Shown here: in pieces, positions 57,467 to 64,000 of the stretch
Layout: every line of letters begins with the position of its first letter
Numbering within the stretch: position 1 is the first letter of the stretch
Source: Diphasiastrum complanatum
Taxonomy: Eukaryota > Streptophyta > Lycopodiopsida > Lycopodiales > Lycopodiaceae
Direction: 5' to 3'
NCBI GenBank assembly: GCA_029204225.1
Contig: CM055098.1
Coordinates: 19,065,303 to 19,129,302 of the forward strand
DNA length: 64,000 nt
Made by a program: the position numbers and the translations under genes
The notes under the pieces: model-generated
What the model was told of the DNA's origin: nothing
The model's input: the letters and a program-made list of their open reading frames with translations, nothing else
The model's database searches: none

Positions 57467-60400
57467 AGCCCTGAGTTGTCTCTGGAGCCTTCGTCCGAGT
57501 CAGAGCCAAAGCATTGATTGTGGCTCTATTATTGTATATTTAGCAGTTTGAGATCATGTTCCATGTTCGGCGGCCAGATGGTCGAACATTGTATTCAAAA
57601 CATTTTATACATTGTATCTAGTGTTGGACACATTTTATTTGTTTTACATTATGCATGTGTCGATGTCTAAATGTGATGCTTTGTCTTCAATTTTTATCTC
57701 AAATTGTATGTGCGTGTGTGAATCGTATTTTTCAATTAATTTCAGTAGCCATACAGAAAACACTTGACTTGTCTACAACACTATGAACCAGTTAAACATT
57801 TGAATAAAATTCCTTCCAGTAGATGCCATTCTGCAACAGGGTTTAGGGTTTAGGATGTTAAACAAATAGGTTTTGAACTATTTGACAAGACCTTCGAGCC
57901 TTCTCTTCGAATGATTGGCATTTTCTTCTGATAGCACATGCACTTCAAACGATCAAAAACATGAAGAGACATGATTTGGAAAGTGCCATGCAATTTTTAT
58001 TTATGAATCTGAAATTGTAGCCTTTGATTTCAGCAGATACTTGCGCCGTGGGTACTATGATATATATATATATATATATGAAAATGTCTTAGCCTAAAAA
58101 ATGGTGCAGTTGATCATGGTGTAACCAGGACATAAGAGATGTTTATTCTCTCCCAAGATACCGTCCTGCCCTTGATCCTGCCACCCACTGCCCAGAAGGC
58201 TAAATAACTAGCATAAATTCACAGAAAATGATTCACTTGATATCTTACAGCAGCACAAATATGCAGCACAAATATTAACTTCTAATATCAGAATTGGAAT
58301 TTCAGATTGAACTGGTAGTTTCGCTCTCATGACAACCCTCCTGCTCTAATTTTTTATGTCAATGCTCATGTATTTTAGTCCACAGCTCCATGAGTAATTA
58401 GCTATACAGATCACAGTTTTCATTGGCAATTTGCTCTTTTCACCATAGTTCTTACAATGATTTACTGCATCCAACATAATTTATGCATTTATGGGCTCAC
58501 ACCCAGCATCCCAGCTATTTATCATGACGCTGGACAGCTGAACCTGTTCACATTTTGTACATACCCTTATTAAAATTTCATTCACTCTCAGAATCCAAAA
58601 TTCCAGTTCTCACGAGTGCACTTCCTGGTTATAGTCCCAAAACCGAGGGGCCTAGAACTGACTTACTTGTTCCTATTACAGCCATTCCCAGCTTCAGAGC
58701 CTAGTTTGCTCTGATAGCATTATGATATCTCATTCTCATGAAAAATTTGACACCATTTCAAGAAGCAAAATATTCGGGACTATATCCTTGACTCATGCTT
58801 GTTAGAAAGTACTAAACTTGCAGACCCTTCATAATAATCGATTTCAATGGCTGATGATTCTTGGACTTTGCATGAGAGATAACATGATATAGCATTGCAT
58901 TACTTTACTAATAGCATTTACATATTGTAGAAATGTACTAACCCGATTTCCAGGGGAAACAGAATCATAGATTTTACATAATGTTCTACAAACTTTCAAG
59001 ATAAATGAGCTCAATCTATATGATTAGAACCCGAAATGACGTTTTGGAATGTATTCAAAGCTATGGTCATTGCATTACTTTCCTTTAAGAAAGCAACAAG
59101 CAAAAAAAGTTGGTAATCATCCCAAATAACAAGTGATTTTCAATTCAATTCCTGATATGTGATCAAGTCAGTCAAACTAAATCCTCGTGATCTGCTGCAG
59201 TCTGGCAAAACTCTGTAAGGGTTTCTCATAGACAATATGCCATCTTTTGAATGTTTGACTTTTGATATGATATAACTTCTGTAAAAGGAACATGTGATGT
59301 CATCATAAGAAAATAATTGCCATGATATTATCTTCAGAACATTGTCAGAGCTCTTTTACCACTGTCAGAAGCAGAAGCTCAACAGCCCAGAGCTTGCTAG
59401 TGTAAAATTTCTACCAAATTTTCAGTAACTGCACTTGGAGCCGGCGATTCAAAGTCTGGTCAGTAATATAAATGCCAGTTTCTATGTGACAATGCTCATA
59501 CACAAGCTGTAAATAGAATAATTGTATCCTTGAACGATCATTATATTCTCTTAACTCAAACACACACTCTATTACAAATTTATCAGCCACCACCAATCTG
59601 CAAATACACACTGTTACAAATTTCTCAACCCCCACCATTGTGAAGTGAAACGTACATAGTACCATATATCAATGCTATGTCTAGGACAGTATCTGACATA
59701 CAAAGGAGACACACAATCTTCAACCTTTTAGAGTCCACCCACAAAGTCTAAACCTACCATGCATCGCACAGACCAAATGCTACAACATCCCTAATCACTT
59801 TATCAGCGCCCAAGAGTAGGTGCAGGTCACATGTCCAAACATATGTCAACAGAGGTGAAGGGCAGAGTTAGTCATCATGAAGGCTAGCACTATGAGCAAA
59901 GCTAATCAATTAGAATCCCTTTTCCTCATAGAGACAAAAAGGAAATTTTTCATGGATTCTTTCCGAGTGGTCAAAGCTTGCAAGAATAGCCTCATGAAAT
60001 GCTCTGCTCAAATGTCTTCTATTCAAATTGCACTTATCGTGCTGATATTTTTGCACATCTCATTTGAACCTGAAAAGATTTTGTAGTTTATGGTCCTAGA
60101 TTTTGTTAGCAACATTCAAAAGCTGCACTCCATGACTATAGCTACTTAGACTTTCTTGCTTACAAAGTCAAAACCTTATTTTGCTCTTACACTATTTTGC
60201 TTACACAATCAAAACCTTATTCTGTTCCGATAGGCTACAACATTGGCTATTCCTTCCCATCAGTGGCAAAATATATCTATGGGCATTATCTTGGGCTTAT
60301 CCCATTCTCAACATCGTCCAAATTCCTGTCTTGTTGGATCATTTATGTATGCACAATTAGATTACTGCAACCGAGTAAGATCTTTCTAATGAACAATACA

Positions 60401-61020
60401 CTTGTTTCTATTTTAAAAATTTGTTTGCAATTTGTGATTGACAACATCTCTAGACACAGATAGAACACACTTAAAAACCCCAACAGTGAGTGACCCACAC
60501 AAGACGAGGAGAACTGTAAAAACTTTTTCTTTCAAAGAAGGATGTACATACCACAACAGAAGCAAAGAGCAGTTGGATGCAAGTACCTCTCATGTGGGAA
60601 GCACTCATTAATCTATAGATGCTAGGCAGGCACGACATCCATGTGTGGTCCTTAGTGAAGAGCCAGGGCCAAGTGACTCCAATTTCTACAAACAGTAACT
60701 ATACATGGACGTTGTACTTTGAGGTTAGAAATGCATTTATTTTAATTTTTACGTGCCAAGTACACAATACAACATATGTACAAAAATGATTAATGCACAA
60801 AGCACATGACAAAGTAAACAGTACACTTATCTGTCACAGTCATCCAACCAGGCATACTATCAAGTACTTCTATATCAAGCTCATACTTGATGAAAGCATG
60901 TTTCAGGAAAGCCTCTGTTGCAAATATAAGAAAGTCAACACATCACAGATCTTAAGTACAGCCTGAAATCCTTCAGAATGTCCATAGATCTGGACTGCAT
61001 CTGTCTAAAGGCCAAAAAAA
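57467..61020. other. Intergenic DNA, no gene recognised
   Basis: AT-rich sequence with a short (TA)n at 58062-58079. Frames at 59411-59665 (minus), 59877-60086 and 60197-60463 (plus) have no known domain. The right part is probably the distal 3' flank of the dehydrogenase gene. No hAT terminal repeat could be paired with the left side. Confidence 0.45.
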
Positions 61021-61446
61021 CAGAAAGGATACTGCTTTCCAGAGTCAATTTTCGATGATTATCAAAAGAGTTCAATGATATATTCTTCTTCTTACTTTAT
61101 AGTAACAAGCTTACGTCATTCACCTCTAAAACAGAAAAAATGTTGCTTTCCATTGCTATTTTTTGCTGATTATCGCAACACTTAATATTTTGTTTCCCTT
61201 ACTTTATTTAAGCAAGCTTATATCATTCGCCTCTATAAGAGAAAACAAATTGCTACCATAGTTATTTTTTGCTAATTATCAAACGGTTTGATAATGTTTT
61301 GTTTTCCTCACTTTTTAAGCAAGCCTATGTCATTCCACTCCACAACCCAAAAGATCTTGTTTTCCATGGTTATTTTATGCTAACTATCAAAATAGTTCAG
61401 TATTGTTTTGGTTTCCTTACTTTTTAGTAGCAAGTTTATGCCATTC
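61021..61446 (-). repeat. Four-copy tandem array spanning the end of the dehydrogenase gene
   Basis: On the minus strand the unit starts gaatggcata at 61446 inside the last codons of the dehydrogenase, includes its stop codon (61419-61417), and recurs starting at 61335, 61228 and 61121 (periods 111, 107 and 107). Shared landmarks are the attc/cattc start, gcttgcttaaaaaagt-like sequence, and tagcaaaaaatarc. The copies are clearly diverged; the second has TGA where the gene has TGG. Confidence 0.85.
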
Positions 61447-62883
61447 GGTGTGGAATGAGCCTGGAAGATCAATACGTTCATAGGTATGTGCTCCAAAGTA
61501 ATCACGCTGTGCTTGCAAGAGGTTGGCAGGGAGGCGAGCACGACGATATGTGTCAAAATAAGCCAAACTGGCAGACATTCCAGGAGTACTGACTCCAACA
61601 CTAATGGCTAAACTCACCACACGGCGCCAAGCCGCCTGTCGCTCCACAATTTCACTTGCAAATTCAGGATCTACAAGCAAGCTAGCCAGGGCGGGGTTGC
61701 GGTCATACGCACTTTTGATCCGATCGAGGAAAATAGCTCGGATAATACATCCCCCTTTCCATATCCTAGCCAATTCCCCAAGGTTAAGGTTCCAATTCTT
61801 CTCAATGCTCTTTGCTCGCAAAAGATTCATCCCCTGTGCATAACTGCAGATCTTGGAGGCATACAAGGCTTTTCTGACGTCATCAACAAGCTGTTGCTTG
61901 TCTAGATGATGAGTAGTAAGAATATCCTTCAATCCTGCTTCTCCGAACACACTTGCTGCTGCCACACGCTCTTCCTTTAAGCCGCTCAAGAATCTGGAGT
62001 CTAAGGATGCTTCGATGGTAGGCGCCGCTATGGAAAGCTCAGCTGCCTGTTGTACCGTCCATTTGCCAGTTCCTTTCATTCCTGTTTTGTCCAGCACCTT
62101 GTCCACCAACTCACCCTCGCCTTTGTCATCTTTAACCGCAAAGATTTCTGATGTTATTTCAATTAAGAAGCTCTCCAGCTCTCCCTTGTTCCACTTGGTA
62201 AAGATCTCATGTAGCTCTTGGTTTGTGAGCCTCCCAACAGATTTCAACACATCATATGCTTCTGCAATAAGCTGCATATCTCCATACTCTATTCCATTAT
62301 GCACCATCTTCACAAAATTACCAGCACCTCCATCTCCAACATACGTCACACAAGGGCCATCATTTACCTGCGCTGCTACTTTTTTCACAATGTCTTCTAT
62401 GTACTCATAAGCCTGTCTGGTTCCCCCAGGCATCAAAGAAGGACCATTGCGTGCACCATCTTCACCGCCTGAGACTCCCATTCCCAGATAGAGCAGTCCC
62501 TTTTCCTTTACAGCAGCAGCACGCCTCTCTGTATTCTCATACCACTCATTCCCTCCATCAATGATGCAGTCCCCGGGTTCCAAATACTGCGACAATGTGG
62601 CGATGGTTTGATCCACAGGAGCCCCAGCCTTGACCAGTATGATTATAGCTCTCGGCCTCTGGATTGAAAGCACAAACTCCTTTGGATCGTGATAGCCTCT
62701 CACTGGTAAATCGCCTTCCTGCTTTGCACGATCCACCGTCTCGTCCACCTTGCTGCTGCTGCGATTGTACACCGAAATTGGGAATCCTTTCTCGGCGATG
62801 TTCAGTGCCAGATTCTGGCCCATCACTGCCAACCCCGCCAGTCCGATCCGGGACAGCGACTTCTCTGCATTCTCCTCCGCCAT
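61417..62883 (-). CDS. 6-phosphogluconate dehydrogenase, decarboxylating
   Basis: Converts 6-phosphogluconate and NADP+ to ribulose 5-phosphate, CO2 and NADPH in the oxidative pentose phosphate pathway. Intronless, 488 residues, as usual for plant PGD genes. The N-terminal Rossmann fold has GLAVMGQNLALNIAEKG (about 13-29). The substrate region includes IIDGGNEWYENTERR, GVSGGEDGARNGPSLMPGG and the catalytic KMVHNGIEYGDMQ. The family signature occurs as LDKTGMKGTGKW. The C-terminal domain ends with YFGAHTYERIDLPGSFHTEW. The protein ends LATKK, with no peroxisomal SKL/SKI-type end, and no clear transit peptide is seen, so cytosol is the default inference. I chose the Met at 62883 (MAEENAEKS) because the upstream in-frame extension is coded by a CT microsatellite. 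The sequence is intact. Confidence 0.96.
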   Translation of the reverse strand: MAEENAEKSLSRIGLAGLAVMGQNLALNIAEKGFPISVYNRSSSKVDETVDRAKQEGDLPVRGYHDPKEFVLSIQRPRAIIILVKAGAPVDQTIATLSQYLEPGDCIIDGGNEWYENTERRAAAVKEKGLLYLGMGVSGGEDGARNGPSLMPGGTRQAYEYIEDIVKKVAAQVNDGPCVTYVGDGGAGNFVKMVHNGIEYGDMQLIAEAYDVLKSVGRLTNQELHEIFTKWNKGELESFLIEITSEIFAVKDDKGEGELVDKVLDKTGMKGTGKWTVQQAAELSIAAPTIEASLDSRFLSGLKEERVAAASVFGEAGLKDILTTHHLDKQQLVDDVRKALYASKICSYAQGMNLLRAKSIEKNWNLNLGELARIWKGGCIIRAIFLDRIKSAYDRNPALASLLVDPEFASEIVERQAAWRRVVSLAISVGVSTPGMSASLAYFDTYRRARLPANLLQAQRDYFGAHTYERIDLPGSFHTEWHKLATKK

Positions 62884-63230
62884 CTCTCTCCCTCCCTCAC
62901 TCTCTCGCTCTCTCTCGATCTCTCTCTCTCTCTCTCGCTCTCGCTCGCAGCAGCAGCAGCACAAAGGAGGAGAGCAAAACGTGAAGGAAAAATATACATA
63001 AATGAGAAGTTCTTTATCCGACAAAAGCTCAATACAGGGATTTTTTTTTACTCTCCACGGGAGTAATTTTATGTAATGTATAGTGTAGCTGCTAGTCTCT
63101 CTGTGAGTGAGTGAGTGAGTGAGAGAGAGAGAGAGAGAGTAGGAGTAGGAGTAGGAGTAGGAGTAGGAGGAGAAGCGAGATACGCATCCTCTCGTCAAAG
63201 TCAAATGTGGTTGTTGACAACCCAAGCTTC
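62884..63230 (-). promoter_or_regulatory. 5' UTR and proximal promoter of the dehydrogenase gene
   Basis: On the transcribed strand a GA-rich tract (62884-62946 region) lies directly before the ATG, and GAGT-, GA- and GGAGTA-type simple repeats follow at 63103-63170 on the + strand. Because these tracts contain no stop, the coding frame stays open upstream to 63225, but the encoded Glu-Arg and Ser-Tyr runs are not expected in this enzyme. CT/GA tracts are common in plant 5' leaders. Confidence 0.6.
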
Positions 63231-64000
63231 ACTCCCATTGAAACTCCTAGGGTTGTCTCGTAAGCCCTAGTTAGGAGGACTGATGGCTTCCATCGACATA
63301 AAAGCGCTTTCAACATCAAGAGTTTTGGTGTCTTGATCTTTGACTCCGACGATGTTGGCAACTAAATGCCAGCTCCACTGGTCTCACGCAAGATCTCCCG
63401 TGGCAGCTCGGAACAAGCGTCGCGACGGCTTGCTCCTCAATATCATTTGGAACATACACTTACCAAAAAAATTCAAAGACAGGTTTGGAAGAGGGTAAAG
63501 CTAGTGTCACTTTTGTCTCAAACCCCGGCAATCAATTCAAGTAGCAGCAAATGAACTAACAGGGAACACATAATCATTAGAATCGTTGGGGCATTGCAGG
63601 TGAGTGGTTATCAAGAATGATACCAAGTTGAAATTGTAAATTGGATCGAGGCCTTAGCTATCAGAATTCAAAAGTAGATTGCTACAGTGAAATATTGGCA
63701 TCACAATCAAACATTGCCAATGACTACAAGGTTTTAAAAGACACAAAACACTAGTAAAGGAAGAGAATAAGATGATCGGGTCCTAGAGCTCCCATCAAAA
63801 ATCTTAATAAATATCAATGACTCGGATATAATTGAGGTTAGCCAAGTGATTACACTTGAAACAGTCTAAGAATATACAAATGATGATACATTGCCCTATT
63901 TTGATCATGACAGGTATTTTATGTCACTCAACCAATGAACACATCTTGTGTTCATGAAATAGCAAGTGAAGAGCCAAAATCAGAACTAGAACTTAATAAT
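63231..64000. other. No gene recognised
   Basis: Upstream flank of the dehydrogenase gene. A 62-residue + strand frame at 63366-63554 begins MPAPLVSRKISRGSSEQAS but has no known domain. The rest is AT-rich. Confidence 0.4.

Noticed and set aside
61604-62472. + strand frames opposite the dehydrogenase
   Set aside because: Antisense shadows of a strongly conserved coding sequence.
62884-63225. N-terminal extension of the dehydrogenase to 602 residues
   Set aside because: The extension is Glu-Arg and Ser-Tyr runs coded by simple repeats; the MAEENAEKS start gives the family length.
15286-63225. A functional gene cluster among the host genes
   Set aside because: The genes are unrelated in role, spaced by transposon debris and on different strands; nothing links them.

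Overview
The window is nuclear DNA of a land plant with a repeat-rich genome. The evidence is spliced genes with GT-AG introns, intronless plant gene types (a G-type lectin receptor kinase, a 6-phosphogluconate dehydrogenase and an F-box protein), and mostly decayed Ty3/gypsy, Ty1/copia and hAT elements with long CT/GA/GT microsatellites. A gymnosperm is plausible from the large share of old, diverged LTR elements, but nothing seen here proves the clade.

Layout. 1-2.2 kb: a satellite-like tandem repeat and a dead gypsy RNase H. 2.29-7.75 kb: thirteen exons of a DRP1-type dynamin-related GTPase on the + strand; the exons carrying the P-loop are not in the window. 7.75-15.3 kb: repeat-derived intergenic DNA with a possible tRNA-derived SINE. 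15.3-16.2 kb: an intronless F-box gene on the minus strand. 16.7-36.4 kb: a graveyard of LTR retrotransposons on both strands. It includes a minus-strand gypsy element with two protease domains and a tRNA-Asp-type primer-binding site, a TIR element inserted next to its LTR edge, an internally deleted gypsy pol whose RT is fused in frame to the integrase tail, a copia pol flanked by inverted LTR pieces, and a decayed coiled-coil reading frame. 38.6-39.5 kb: a fold-back element built round repeated palindromes. 40.9-43.3 kb: an intact single-exon G-type lectin S-receptor-like kinase whose kinase domain lacks key catalytic residues. 43.3-50.5 kb: intergenic DNA with RT debris and tandem duplications. 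50.7-52.9 kb: a deleted LTR element (gag only) whose R-U5 repeats are almost identical. 53.3-57.5 kb: a broken GC-rich hAT transposase with AT-hooks. 61.4-62.9 kb: an intronless 6-phosphogluconate dehydrogenase on the minus strand, whose last codons and 3' region form a four-copy tandem array.

The four host genes are unrelated in function (membrane fission at the cell plate or plasma membrane, SCF ubiquitin ligation, cell-surface perception, oxidative pentose phosphate pathway) and show no cluster logic. No biosynthetic cluster or clearly new multi-gene system is visible. The most notable items are the predicted pseudokinase receptor, the palindrome-array fold-back element, the stop-codon-spanning tandem array of the dehydrogenase gene, and the gypsy element with tandem protease domains.
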